Assembly (NCBI GenBank): GCA_028692975.1
Contig: JAQUWF010000019.1
Span: 1 to 40,884 of the forward strand
Source of the DNA: Lachnospiraceae bacterium
Lineage (GTDB): Bacteria > Bacillota > Clostridia > Lachnospirales > Lachnospiraceae
Length of the DNA: 40,884 nucleotides
Direction of reading: 5' to 3'
The notes under the pieces were generated by a model that saw only the letters and a list, made by a program, of their open reading frames with translations, searched no databases and was not told the origin of the DNA. The first letter of the stretch is position 1. Each line of letters begins with the position of its first letter. Made by a program: the position numbers and the translations under genes. Shown here one piece after another: positions 33,621-40,884 of this stretch.

Positions 33621-34403
33621 ATGTTATATGAACAACTTTGCCCACTTCAGGCCCAGTTACAGTCAGAGGTGCTGGATCTGGAAAAAGAATTAAAGGATTT
33701 TCCAGATGGAAATCTTTTTGCCACTAAAAATGGAAAATATTCAAAGTACTATCTTTGCAATGGACGGCATCCCCTGTATATAAAAAAGCGCGATCAGGCC
33801 CTGGCACAGGTGCTTACGCTGAAGCGGTTTAAGACACTGCAATATGAGGAAAAGAATAAGGAGTTGAAACTTTTAAATGATTTGCTTCCCAAATGTCAAT
33901 TTCAAGGGAAAACATCCTCTGATATGCTGAATGAAAAATCCTTGTATTTTAATTTGCTGCAATCACAACTTCAGGATTTCCCATTGCAACTTCGTTTCTG
34001 GTACCAGGAAGATTATGAACGCAGCCAAAATCATCCCGAACATTTGATTCATAAGACTCTGGCCGGACATCTTGTTCGTTCTAAATCAGAAGTATTAATT
34101 GCCAATAGCCTCTTCTTAAAACACATCCCCTACCGCTATGAATGCGCGCTGCATCTCGGCGAAGTCAAACTTTTTCCGGACTTCACCATTCTCCACCCAT
34201 CCCTACAGACCCTGTACTATTTTGAACATTTCGGTATGATGGACAATCCCGCTTATCGTGACTCTGCTTTTAACAAACTCAAGTTATATGGAAATCATAA
34301 TATCATTCCCGGCATCAATCTACTCACAACCTACGAAACCCAGGCACACCCCATCAGTTCAGAAGAAATCGACCATCTGATCAAGCGACATTTTTTGACC
34401 TAA
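33621..34403 (+). CDS. PD-(D/E)XK-like nuclease-fold protein flanked by repeat arrays
   Basis: The first 90 of 260 residues look like a charged helical or coiled-coil arm. The C-terminal half has the layout of a PD-(D/E)XK nuclease: Glu157 in RSKSEVLIANSL, then PYRYECAL, Asp187 in LFPDFTI, and Glu202 in YYFEHFGMMDNPAYRD. The last site reads EHFG where classical enzymes have (D/E)XK, a variant I associate with small Vsr-like or helicase-linked nucleases. I do not recognise a named family. The only gene between two inverted 51-bp arrays, it has its own promoter candidate and no obvious terminator. Confidence 0.7.
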   Translation: MLYEQLCPLQAQLQSEVLDLEKELKDFPDGNLFATKNGKYSKYYLCNGRHPLYIKKRDQALAQVLTLKRFKTLQYEEKNKELKLLNDLLPKCQFQGKTSSDMLNEKSLYFNLLQSQLQDFPLQLRFWYQEDYERSQNHPEHLIHKTLAGHLVRSKSEVLIANSLFLKHIPYRYECALHLGEVKLFPDFTILHPSLQTLYYFEHFGMMDNPAYRDSAFNKLKLYGNHNIIPGINLLTTYETQAHPISSEEIDHLIKRHFLT

Positions 34404-34431
34404 TATAATTATGCTATATGTAGTTTTCTAT

Positions 34432-35990
34432 CCAGTTTCCAAACGCATCTCCCCTTCTTTATAGCAAGCTTACGCTCTTCTGCGCCGCTGCCAAATAGTT
34501 CCGTCTCTTTTGGCAACATGCTTATCTTTTACGACTGGCTGCCAAATACTCCGTCCACTCTTGGTAACATGCTTGCCTTTTCCCGCTAGCTGCCAAATAC
34601 TTCACCCTCTCTTGGCAACATGCTTGTCTTTCACAGCTGGCTGCCAAATACTTCCGCCTCTTTTGGTAACATGCTTGCCTTTTCCGGCTGGCTGCCAAAT
34701 ACTTTTACCTCTTTTGGTAACATGATTATCTTTCCCAAACCGCTGCGAAATAGTTCCGTCTCTTTTGGCAACATGCTTATCTTTCACGCACTGCTACCAA
34801 ATAATTCCGCCTTTTTTGGTAACATGCTTATCTTTCATGCACCGTTGCCAAAAACTTCCGCCTCTTTTGGTAACATGCTTGCCTTTCTCGACTGGCTGAC
34901 AAGTATTTCTGCATCTCTTGGTAACATGCTTGTCTTTCACGGCTGGCTGCCAAATACTTCCGCCTTTTTTGGTAACATGCTTGTGTTTCATGCACCGCTG
35001 CCAAATACTTTCGCCTCTTTTGGTAACATGCTTGTCTTTCACGCACTGCTGCCAAATCCTTCCGCCTCTTTTGGTAACATGCTTGTCTTTCACGCACTGC
35101 TGCCAAATCCTTCCGCCTCTTTTGGCAACATGCTTGTCTTTCACGGCTGGTTGCCAAATACTTTCGCCTCTTTTGGTAACATGCTTGTCTTTCCCGCGCC
35201 GCTGCCAAATCCTTCCGCCTCTTTTGGTAACATGCTTGTCTTTCCCACACCGCTGCCAAGTATTTCGTTCTCTTTTGGTAACATGCTTGTCTTTTCCGCA
35301 CCGCTGCCAAATACTTCGCCCTCTTTTGGTAACATGTTCATTTTCCCCACACCGCTGCCAAATACCTCGCCCTCTTTTGGTAACATGCCTGTCTTTCCCG
35401 CACCGCTGCCAAATACTTCGCCCTCTTTTGGTAACATGCCTGTCTTTCCCGCACCGCTGCCAAATACTTCCGCCTATTTTGGTAACATGCCTGTCTTTCC
35501 CACATGGCTGCCAAATATTTCGCCCTATTTTGGTAACATGCTTGTCTTTCCCACATGGCTGCCAAATACCTCGTCCTCTTTTGGTAACATGCTTGTCTTT
35601 CCCACATGGCTGCCAAATACCTCGCCCTCTTTTGGTAACATGCTTGTCTTTCCCACATGGCTGCCAAATATTTCGCCCTATTTGGGTAACATGCTTATCT
35701 TTCATGCACCGTTGCTAAATACTTCCGCCTCTTTTGGTAACATGCTTGTCTTTCACGCACTGCTGCCAAATACTTCCGCCTCTTTTGGCAACATGCCTGT
35801 CTTTTACGGTTGGCTACCAAATACTCCGTCCACTCTTGGTAACATGCTTGTCTTTCCCACATGGCTGCCAAATACCTCGCCCTCTTTTGGTAACATGCCT
35901 ATCTTTCCCACACCGCTGCCAAATACTTCCGCCTCTTTGGGCAACTTGCTTATCTTTTACGCCACGCCACCAAATATTGCCAAATGTCTA
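34432..35990 (+). repeat. Right 51-bp tandem array, about 30 units
   Basis: GGYAACATG recurs with its ATG at 34518, 34569, 34620 and then every 51 bp to 35895; the last, at 35946, is TTG. That is 29 in perfect register, plus one degenerate unit at the left end (34439-34490, 52 bp). Conserved blocks are TTTTGGYAACATGCTTRTC and GCTGCCAAAT; CCAAA and TTTGG flank a short variable loop, so each unit can form a hairpin. The units are homologous to the left array in opposite orientation. Because 51 is a multiple of three, several frames stay open; none has a start signal, and the frame matching the left array has a TAG in its second unit. The array ends about 17 bp from the spoVAC stop. Confidence 0.95.
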
Positions 35991-36006
35991 TGAATTTTTT
36001 ACAATA

Positions 36007-36486
36007 TCAGCCGCACCAGCCTGTAGCCCAGTAGATTAAGCCAAGCACCCAACTGGTGAAAATACCATATAAGATGACTGGGCCGGCGATGGTGAAGATC
36101 TTGCAGCCGATGCCAAAGATCTGGCCCTCTTTTTTGAATTCGATAGCCGGAGCTGCCACGGAATTGGCGAATCCTGTGATGGGCACCAGCGTTCCGGCTC
36201 CGCCCAGTTTGGCCATGAGCGAATATACATTCAAGCCCGTCAGCAGCACGCTAAGTCCCACCAGCAGCATGGAACACCATGCGCCTGCCATCTCCTGATC
36301 CAGACCATAAGACTTCGCCACATTCAAAAACACCTGTCCCAGCACACAGATCAGTCCGCCCACCCAGAAGGCATTCAGCATATTCTTGAATAAACTGTGG
36401 GTCGGCGTCACCTTGTCCACCAGTTCCTCATACTCCTTCTGCTGCTCTGCTTTATCCTGTTTTTCCTTGTCCATCTCTATTATCAT
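36007..36486 (-). CDS. spoVAC: Stage V sporulation protein AC
   Basis: A membrane channel subunit of the SpoVA complex; SpoVAC has mechanosensitive-channel behaviour in Bacillus. A charged N-terminal arm is followed by four to five membrane segments with FWVGGLICVLGQVFLNV and KLGGAGTLVPITGFANSV. The ATG at 36484-36486 has GAGGAG six bases upstream and gives 159 residues; the frame extends upstream without a site. It is the last gene of the sigF-spoVA operon here; the right repeat array starts immediately after it and spoVAD is missing from its usual place. Confidence 0.95.
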   Translation of the reverse strand: MIIEMDKEKQDKAEQQKEYEELVDKVTPTHSLFKNMLNAFWVGGLICVLGQVFLNVAKSYGLDQEMAGAWCSMLLVGLSVLLTGLNVYSLMAKLGGAGTLVPITGFANSVAAPAIEFKKEGQIFGIGCKIFTIAGPVILYGIFTSWVLGLIYWATGWCG

Positions 36487-36496
36487 CTTGTTCTCC

Positions 36497-36913
36497 TCAC
36501 CAGCGCTGCCAGAAAAAGAGTAGCGCACCCAATATTTTTCCAACTGCAATACTCAGCACAATCCAGCCACGGCCACCCACCATCCCCATGCGCCGCAGTA
36601 AAATCGGAAAAATGTCCACGATCTCCGTCAGTGCTATGAGCCATCCGCCCAGATAAATACCTGCAAACAACCCAAAAATCCCGGTGCCCACATACCCCAT
36701 GGGAAGTTTCAAATTAAAAATCGTGACCAGATTGCCTACAACGGCCCCTGCTGCCGCACAATTCTCATACAGCATGACATGCTGTGCCGTGCGCGTGATA
36801 CCCGCATATCGGGGGATTATGCGAAGAGCAATAAACAGGGCCACCAGCCCGCCGGCAATCACTGACCCGGCCGCCAGTCCCGTAAATCCCGCAAGCCACA
36901 CTCCTATATTCAT
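36497..36913 (-). CDS. spoVAB: Stage V sporulation protein AB
   Basis: A 138-residue integral membrane protein with four to five hydrophobic segments and the family motifs YENCAAAGAVVGNL and GIFAGIYLGGWLIALTE-like stretch near residues 80-97. It is part of the spoVA operon required for dipicolinate uptake. Its ATG overlaps the spoVAA stop (ATGA), showing tight coupling, and spoVAC begins 10 bp after it. Confidence 0.92.
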   Translation of the reverse strand: MNIGVWLAGFTGLAAGSVIAGGLVALFIALRIIPRYAGITRTAQHVMLYENCAAAGAVVGNLVTIFNLKLPMGYVGTGIFGLFAGIYLGGWLIALTEIVDIFPILLRRMGMVGGRGWIVLSIAVGKILGALLFFWQRW

Positions 36914-37527
36914 TTGCTTTTCCCCTCCCGCTTATTCTGCTCCAGAATAGTGGTATTCACGTCATCCTCATAAAGCCGCATCTGCACTTCCATAGGTGTG
37001 GGGTCCTGGGTAAGCTTCGTCTTGCCAAAATGATTAAAGAAAAAAATCACCCCTATACCGATGCCTACGGAATACATCCATTCCAACACGGTAAATCCAT
37101 TGGATGGCTGTCCGGTAAACCACTCGTACACATTCTGGAAAAGCCCGGACGTATCCACATCCGTATTAAAAGTCATAATAGAAAAGCCCGCTCCAAAAAA
37201 CGTGATCAGACAGATAAACAAAGTCTTGATCCCCGTCCAGAGCTTGGCTGGATTCTTCCCGGTCTCCAGCGTCAGGATCATCTCCGTCTCCCCCATATGC
37301 ACCACATCCACCGCGTCTTCCTTCTTCTGCACTGCCTGGACCAGGTCCATGGCGTTGATCACGTACCTGCCTGGCTTTCCCTTTGGCAGCGTCAGAATAT
37401 GCAGAGCGCGGTTCCTTGCCAGCACATGCTCATCGCTGGCAGATAATTTGGCAATGTCCTCCAGATGTACGCTTTCCTCATAGATTTTCACATTCTTCTC
37501 TGTCTGGATATATAATGTTTCGCTCAT
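36910..37527 (-). CDS. spoVAA: Stage V sporulation protein AA
   Basis: The 205-residue protein has an N-terminal soluble domain with the SpoVAA pattern (VHLEDIAKLSASDEHV) and two C-terminal membrane segments (about residues 97-117 and 148-166). The ATG at 37525-37527 has GGGAGG about ten bases upstream. It overlaps by 50 bp with the preceding small frame at 37478-37648. It lies downstream of sigF, as expected for forespore expression. Confidence 0.93.
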   Translation of the reverse strand: MSETLYIQTEKNVKIYEESVHLEDIAKLSASDEHVLARNRALHILTLPKGKPGRYVINAMDLVQAVQKKEDAVDVVHMGETEMILTLETGKNPAKLWTGIKTLFICLITFFGAGFSIMTFNTDVDTSGLFQNVYEWFTGQPSNGFTVLEWMYSVGIGIGVIFFFNHFGKTKLTQDPTPMEVQMRLYEDDVNTTILEQNKREGKSK

Positions 37528-37648
37528 AGACCAGTGTTCCTCCCTGTACTTCCTCCGGCTTCGTTCCGAAAAAGATATAATAGCTGACTACACCTGCCAG
37601 GATAACCAGAAGCAGGAGCACAATATAAACTACCGTCCGTCTTTTCAC
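37478..37648 (-). CDS. 56-residue single-span membrane peptide between sigF and spoVAA
   Basis: A GTG at 37646-37648 with AGGAG six bases before it opens a frame of 56 codons plus TGA. The product begins MKRRTVVYIVLLLLVILAG, a Lys/Arg start with one hydrophobic segment, followed by an outer or forespore-facing tail of about 30 residues. It lies in the 172-bp gap between sigF and spoVAA, which has no other explanation, and runs 50 bp into spoVAA in another frame. I do not recognise a named family. Its place suggests forespore expression. Confidence 0.6.
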   Translation of the reverse strand: MKRRTVVYIVLLLLVILAGVVSYYIFFGTKPEEVQGGTLVYERNIIYPDREECENL

Positions 37649-37699
37649 CCTTGTCTCCTCTTTTCATTCTGCTCTTTAGTATTTTCAGTTTTCCTTTCC

Positions 37700-38413
37700 C
37701 TATACCTGATTTCGCAAAGATAATAATATTTTTTTCTCCATCCGGGATACCTGCACCTGGGTCATGCCCAGTTCCCTGGCGATCTCTGACTGAGTCTTTT
37801 CCTGAAAATAACGCATATAAATCAATTTCCGCTCCTGCCCGGTGAGAAGCCCCCATATCTGTTCGATCATCAGCCTGTTCAACAGATTTTCCTCCGAATT
37901 CCGCGGCTCCTCCAACTTATCCATAAGGGATATCTCATTGCCCTCGCCCTGATAAATAACCTTCTGCAGGGATTCCACTTCCGAGACGGCTTCCATGGCC
38001 TCCACCATCTCCTCCATAGGGCACTCTGCGTGCCTGGACAGTTCCACAAGGGTCGGCTCCCGCCCCAGTTCCTTTTCCAGTTCCTCCCGCACATGATAAA
38101 TGTGTCTGGCCTGTTCCTTCAGGGTGCGGCTGACCCGCAGCATGCCATCATCCCGCAGATACCGCTTGATTTCCCCCATGATCATAGGAACTGCATAGGT
38201 GGAAAATTTCACCTCGAACTTCAGGTCGAACCGGTCGATAGCCTTCATCAGACCGATACTGCCTATCTGAAACAGATCCTCCAGTTCCGCTCCCCGGTTT
38301 TTGAATCGTGTCACAATGCTCCAGACCAGTCCTGTATTCGCCTGCACCAACGTATCTCTTGCCTCTTTATCGCCCGCATGGGCCTGTGTAAAAAGTGCAA
38401 GGGTCTGTTCCAT
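37700..38413 (-). CDS. sigF: RNA polymerase sporulation sigma factor SigF
   Basis: The first forespore-specific sigma factor, held inactive by SpoIIAB. Region 2 is seen in DLFQIGSIGLMKAIDRFD and KFSTYAVPMIMGEIKRYLRD, and region 4 in RKLIYMRYFQEKTQSEIARE with the helix-turn-helix GMTQVQVSRMEKKIL. The 237-residue length fits SigF rather than the longer SigG. The ATG at 38413 follows GGAGG. It lies directly after spoIIAB, as in Bacillus. Confidence 0.97.
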   Translation of the reverse strand: MEQTLALFTQAHAGDKEARDTLVQANTGLVWSIVTRFKNRGAELEDLFQIGSIGLMKAIDRFDLKFEVKFSTYAVPMIMGEIKRYLRDDGMLRVSRTLKEQARHIYHVREELEKELGREPTLVELSRHAECPMEEMVEAMEAVSEVESLQKVIYQGEGNEISLMDKLEEPRNSEENLLNRLMIEQIWGLLTGQERKLIYMRYFQEKTQSEIARELGMTQVQVSRMEKKILLSLRNQV

Positions 38414-38422
38414 AAACCCTCC

Positions 38423-38866
38423 TCACATAAAGGGGCTGGTGCCCACGCCCACTTTTTTCTTCATATGAACAGCACAGCCCTTTCCCAACTCTGATATGAC
38501 CACGACCTCGTCCATAAAAGCCTCCATAAAGGCAAATCCCATCCCCGACCTGTCTTCCTCCGGCTTTGTGGTAAAAAAGGGCTCCATGGCTTTTTCCACA
38601 TTCTCTATGCCCTTCCCATAGTCCGTCACTGTCACATACATCTCATGCTCCACGACCTTGCAGTCGATGCGGATCTTTTTTACCTCCTTGTCATAGGCAT
38701 GGATGATTGCGTTGGTAATCGCCTCCGACACGGCAGTCTTCACGTCCGAGACTTCCTCCAGCGTGGGATTGAGCTGTGTGATAAACGCCGCCACGGCAAC
38801 CCTGGCAAATCCTTCATTACAGGAACGGCTGTCAAATTCCATAGACATTTCATTGGTGTTCCCCAT
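38423..38866 (-). CDS. spoIIAB: Anti-sigma F factor SpoIIAB
   Basis: A serine kinase that binds SigF with ATP and phosphorylates SpoIIAA. The GHKL ATP-fold is shown by SEAITNAIIHAYDK (N box), VTDYGKGIEN (G1) and EEDRSGMGFAFMEAF (G2). I choose the ATG at 38864-38866 (MGNTNEMSMEF), with GGGAG seven bases upstream, because it fits the family start; an ATG at 38884 overlapping the spoIIAA stop would add six residues. Confidence 0.96.
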   Translation of the reverse strand: MGNTNEMSMEFDSRSCNEGFARVAVAAFITQLNPTLEEVSDVKTAVSEAITNAIIHAYDKEVKKIRIDCKVVEHEMYVTVTDYGKGIENVEKAMEPFFTTKPEEDRSGMGFAFMEAFMDEVVVISELGKGCAVHMKKKVGVGTSPFM

Positions 38867-38883
38867 TTTTATTCTCCCTTCCA

Positions 38884-39210
38884 TTACATCCTCTTATTCC
38901 AAATCTTTTCCTGACTGATTTCCATCACTTTATGTAAACCAGCCAGATTCAATATCTTATATACCCGGTCATTCACATGTATAGCCGTCACATCGCCGCC
39001 CAGTTTGCTGATCATGCGGTATCTGCCCATCAAAACGCCAATCCCGGAACTGTCCATAAAGGACGTTTCCCCGAAATCAAAAACAATATGCAGAATCTCA
39101 TTATCGTACAAAAGTTCGTCGCATTCCCGCCGAATAGATTCCGTGCTGTGATGATCCAATTCCGTCGGTAAAAAAACATACAGGTAATCTTCCTGAATCC
39201 GATAGTCCAT
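38884..39210 (-). CDS. spoIIAA: Anti-sigma F factor antagonist SpoIIAA
   Basis: A STAS-domain switch protein that releases SigF from SpoIIAB when not phosphorylated. The phosphorylated serine lies in FMDSSGIGVLMGRY, the family signature. The 108-residue length is normal. First gene of the operon, it has AAAGGAGGTG before its ATG. The 82-bp upstream gap is mostly taken up by the terminator of the TPR gene, and I could not find a convincing sigma-H promoter in it. Confidence 0.96.
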   Translation of the reverse strand: MDYRIQEDYLYVFLPTELDHHSTESIRRECDELLYDNEILHIVFDFGETSFMDSSGIGVLMGRYRMISKLGGDVTAIHVNDRVYKILNLAGLHKVMEISQEKIWNKRM

Positions 39211-39242
39211 AGTGCACCTCCTTTCCCTGTCTCTGCTGCTAA

Positions 39243-39281
39243 AAAACGGAGATACACAGATTAACTGTGTATCCCCGTTTT
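39243..39281 (-). terminator. Rho-independent terminator of the TPR gene
   Basis: AAAACGG (39243-39249) pairs with CCGTTTT (39275-39281) and GATACACAG (39251-39259) with CTGTGTATC (39265-39273), with one mismatch and a five-base loop. On the minus strand the stem ends in TTTTTT. It lies 12 bp after the TPR gene stop and before spoIIAA. Confidence 0.9.
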
Positions 39282-39292
39282 AGAGGTTTCTC

Positions 39293-40735
39293 TTATTCTT
39301 GTTCTGTTCCTGTATCTTCATCCCCATTGGAGGTATTTTCTGCTGACTGGTTGGTACTTAAATATGCCTGTGCATTAGTCGCCCGTTTCGTTCCCGGGAA
39401 CGTATCAATGATCAGCTGGAAGGTAACGTCAGAATTCGCCGTATCGCCGCTCAGCCGATAGGAATGCGCCAGATAATTCATGACCTCATAGTCTTCTTTC
39501 TGGATCGCCATGGCCTGAGTCAGATTGGTGATTGCCGTGGCGTAATCCTTATTATCGAAGGCATCCATACCTATCTCTTTCAACTTCTTAAACATGGTGC
39601 TCTGCACCTGACTGAAAATAGAATCATAAGTAGCCTTGGCATCCACAGACAGGAGTGATGCATCCACACTGGTCAGTGCCGTAGCCGCTGTAGTGTAACT
39701 TTCTCCATTCAGCGCATTGACTGCCTTGAGCAGATTCTCATAGCTGTCCGTCTTTCTGGTCGCCTCATCGATCTGGGTATTCGCCGTCTCCACCGTCCCC
39801 TGGGAAGTGGTGATCTCATCCTGCAAACGCAGGATCTGCGCCGCCTGGGAAGCCATGGTATTGCTGTATTCCGTCACCTTATCATTGGCTGTCCGGTTGA
39901 TATCCTGTGTCTTGGCCGGCATAAACAGGAACCATACCGTCGCCGCACCGATGAGCAGTCCTATGCCAATATTAACCAGGGTCGCACCGATAGTTGTATC
40001 CCGGAAAGTAGGTGGCTGCACGATGGTGTCATTATCCACGGTATAAACAGTCGGCTCGCCGCCTGTCGTCTTCTCCCGGTTCCCCCAGGCATGCCAGCGT
40101 GGCTCCAGACTGGTCACCGTTCCGGTCTGCTCGTCCACCTCCCGCAGAAAACGCAGGGTCGTGGTGTTCGTCTTATCGATACGTGCCGCCTTCTTCAGCG
40201 TCTTTCTGGCCTTCTCATAATCTTCATTTCGCATATGCAGAAGAGCCAGCAGATGATATCCCTTGATCAATTTCGGATTCTGTGCCAGTATCTTTTTCAG
40301 CTGGATCAGCGCCACATCCTCATTGCCGTCACGGCAGTTCTGCAGTGCCTGATTGTACTTCTTGATGGTCTGGTTGATGGTGTCCAGTTTATTGGCATCC
40401 TTCTGCAGACGGTTGATGTACTCAGCCGCAATATTTCCCTCCGGCTGGATATTCTTGCTGATAACCCACTCGCTGAGAGCCGCCACCACTTCGCCGGTCT
40501 CAAAATACACCAGGCCCAGAAGATTTCTGGCCGGTACATTTAATTTATTGAATTTCAAACTTCTTTTTAACTGGTCGATCGCCCCGGACAAGTCACGGAT
40601 GCCTGCTTTTTCCAAACCCTGATTATAAAATAATCCGGACAAAACGATGGCCTGCTTCTGTACAACCACATCGCAGCCACATTTCGGGCAGTAGGCAGAT
40701 TCCGTCAAGAGGGCGCCACAATTCATACAATTCAT
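39293..40735 (-). CDS. Zinc-ribbon TPR membrane protein
   Basis: A 480-residue protein with an N-terminal zinc ribbon (MNCMNCGALLTESAYCPKCG, two CxxC pairs). A cytoplasmic TPR region at about 30-200 is seen in ARNLLGLVYFETGEVVAALS and GYHLLALLHMRNEDYEKARK. A membrane segment lies near 248-268, a coiled coil near 275-320, and an outer TPR-like domain reaches the C-terminus (ATAITNLTQAMAIQKEDYEV). Function unknown; such proteins are common near the spoIIA operon in Lachnospiraceae as far as I recall. Its layout resembles the zinc-ribbon proteins at 31020-32434. A terminator follows. Confidence 0.85.
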   Translation of the reverse strand: MNCMNCGALLTESAYCPKCGCDVVVQKQAIVLSGLFYNQGLEKAGIRDLSGAIDQLKRSLKFNKLNVPARNLLGLVYFETGEVVAALSEWVISKNIQPEGNIAAEYINRLQKDANKLDTINQTIKKYNQALQNCRDGNEDVALIQLKKILAQNPKLIKGYHLLALLHMRNEDYEKARKTLKKAARIDKTNTTTLRFLREVDEQTGTVTSLEPRWHAWGNREKTTGGEPTVYTVDNDTIVQPPTFRDTTIGATLVNIGIGLLIGAATVWFLFMPAKTQDINRTANDKVTEYSNTMASQAAQILRLQDEITTSQGTVETANTQIDEATRKTDSYENLLKAVNALNGESYTTAATALTSVDASLLSVDAKATYDSIFSQVQSTMFKKLKEIGMDAFDNKDYATAITNLTQAMAIQKEDYEVMNYLAHSYRLSGDTANSDVTFQLIIDTFPGTKRATNAQAYLSTNQSAENTSNGDEDTGTEQE

Positions 40736-40744
40736 TGTTTTCCC

Positions 40745-40884
40745 CTATTCCTTCTGACTTGAACTGGTTTCCTTGAGCATCTCTTTCAGGATATCGATAA
40801 CATCCGTCAGATCCCTGCTGTAAATAGCCCCCTCGGCCTCATCCACATCCAGACTCGGTTTGAATTTCTTCAGTTCCTCTTCAT
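40745..40884 (-). CDS. 3' end of an unrecognised gene
   Basis: An open minus-strand frame enters from the right edge and stops at TAG 40745-40747. It encodes 45 visible residues, charged and helical (VIDILKEMLKETSSSQKE at the end). The stop is 9 bp before the TPR gene start, so the two are probably one operon. The part seen is too short to name a family. Confidence 0.6.
   Translation of the reverse strand, partial: EEELKKFKPSLDVDEAEGAIYSRDLTDVIDILKEMLKETSSSQKE

Noticed and set aside
34432..35990. CRISPR array
   Set aside because: The period is exactly 51 bp, and the parts between conserved blocks are variants of each other, not unique spacers. No cas gene is near, and the neighbouring protein does not resemble Cas1 or any effector.
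32583..35990. Integron attC-type cassette array
   Set aside because: There are no genes between units, no integrase, and the units lack the paired RYYYAAC/GTTRRRY core sites at attC spacing.
34620..35993. 457-residue plus-strand frame and 303-residue minus-strand frame across the right array
   Set aside because: The openness follows from a period divisible by three. Neither has a ribosome binding site, the plus frame starts inside a unit after an in-frame stop, and unit differences are not biased to synonymous sites.
37524..37856. 110-residue minus-strand frame over the end of sigF
   Set aside because: It is out of frame with sigF and its product resembles no protein. The short GTG frame at 37478-37648 explains the gap better.
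39211..39242. Sigma-H promoter before spoIIAA
   Set aside because: Expected from Bacillus, but the 32 bp left after the terminator do not hold a convincing pair of boxes. Partial matches in the end of the TPR gene have the wrong spacing.

Overview
The window looks like a chromosomal segment of a spore-forming Clostridia bacterium, most likely a gut Lachnospiraceae. The reasons are a complete S10 ribosomal operon with zinc-type S14, the forespore operon spoIIAA-spoIIAB-sigF with spoVA genes, a murB-rapZ-whiA-crh cluster, and a glycan-uptake cluster under a YesM/YesN-type two-component system. I cannot name the genus. Most genes lie on the minus strand; only an acetyltransferase, a PAP2 phosphatase and an orphan nuclease-like gene lie on plus.

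Layout. 1-8400: the S10-spc ribosomal operon, transcribed leftward from rpsJ to rplF. It has a strong promoter and a structured leader of about 225 nt. Two copies of a hairpin-forming intergenic repeat interrupt the rplF-rpsH-rpsZ part. 8400-16530: a signal-peptidase-like membrane protein, a GNAT and PAP2 pair on plus, then crh-whiA-rapZ-murB, tcdA, and spoVAE with spoVAD. 16600-30580: a carbohydrate cluster read leftward: MATE exporter, two solute-binding lipoproteins, two ABC permeases, an alpha-L-fucosidase (GH29), an alpha-galactosidase (GH4), a histidine kinase, a response regulator, an amino-sugar kinase and a SIS-domain protein. Import of an intact fucosylated and galactosylated host glycan, with cytoplasmic trimming, fits this set. 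30600-32434: three small membrane proteins, two of them with N-terminal zinc ribbons.

32583-35990 is the most unusual part. Two homologous tandem arrays with an exact 51-bp period (about 17 units on the left, about 30 on the right) lie in opposite orientation on either side of one gene for a PD-(D/E)XK-like nuclease. The facing inner ends of the arrays are near-perfect inverted repeats. In the left array almost all differences between units of the same type are synonymous in one minus-strand frame, which suggests that frame is, or was, translated.

36007-40884: spoVAC, spoVAB, spoVAA, an unlisted 56-residue membrane peptide, sigF, spoIIAB, spoIIAA, a terminator, a zinc-ribbon/TPR membrane protein and the 3' end of one further gene. 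spoVAC and spoVAD, usually neighbours, are about 19.5 kb apart with the sugar cluster and the arrays between them. A sigma-F/G-like promoter sits directly before spoVAD, as would be needed if the operon was split by insertion.

No tRNA, rRNA, CRISPR array or transposase gene was seen. Functions come from recognising protein families by eye. Promoters and RNA structures were read by eye and not folded or scored by software.
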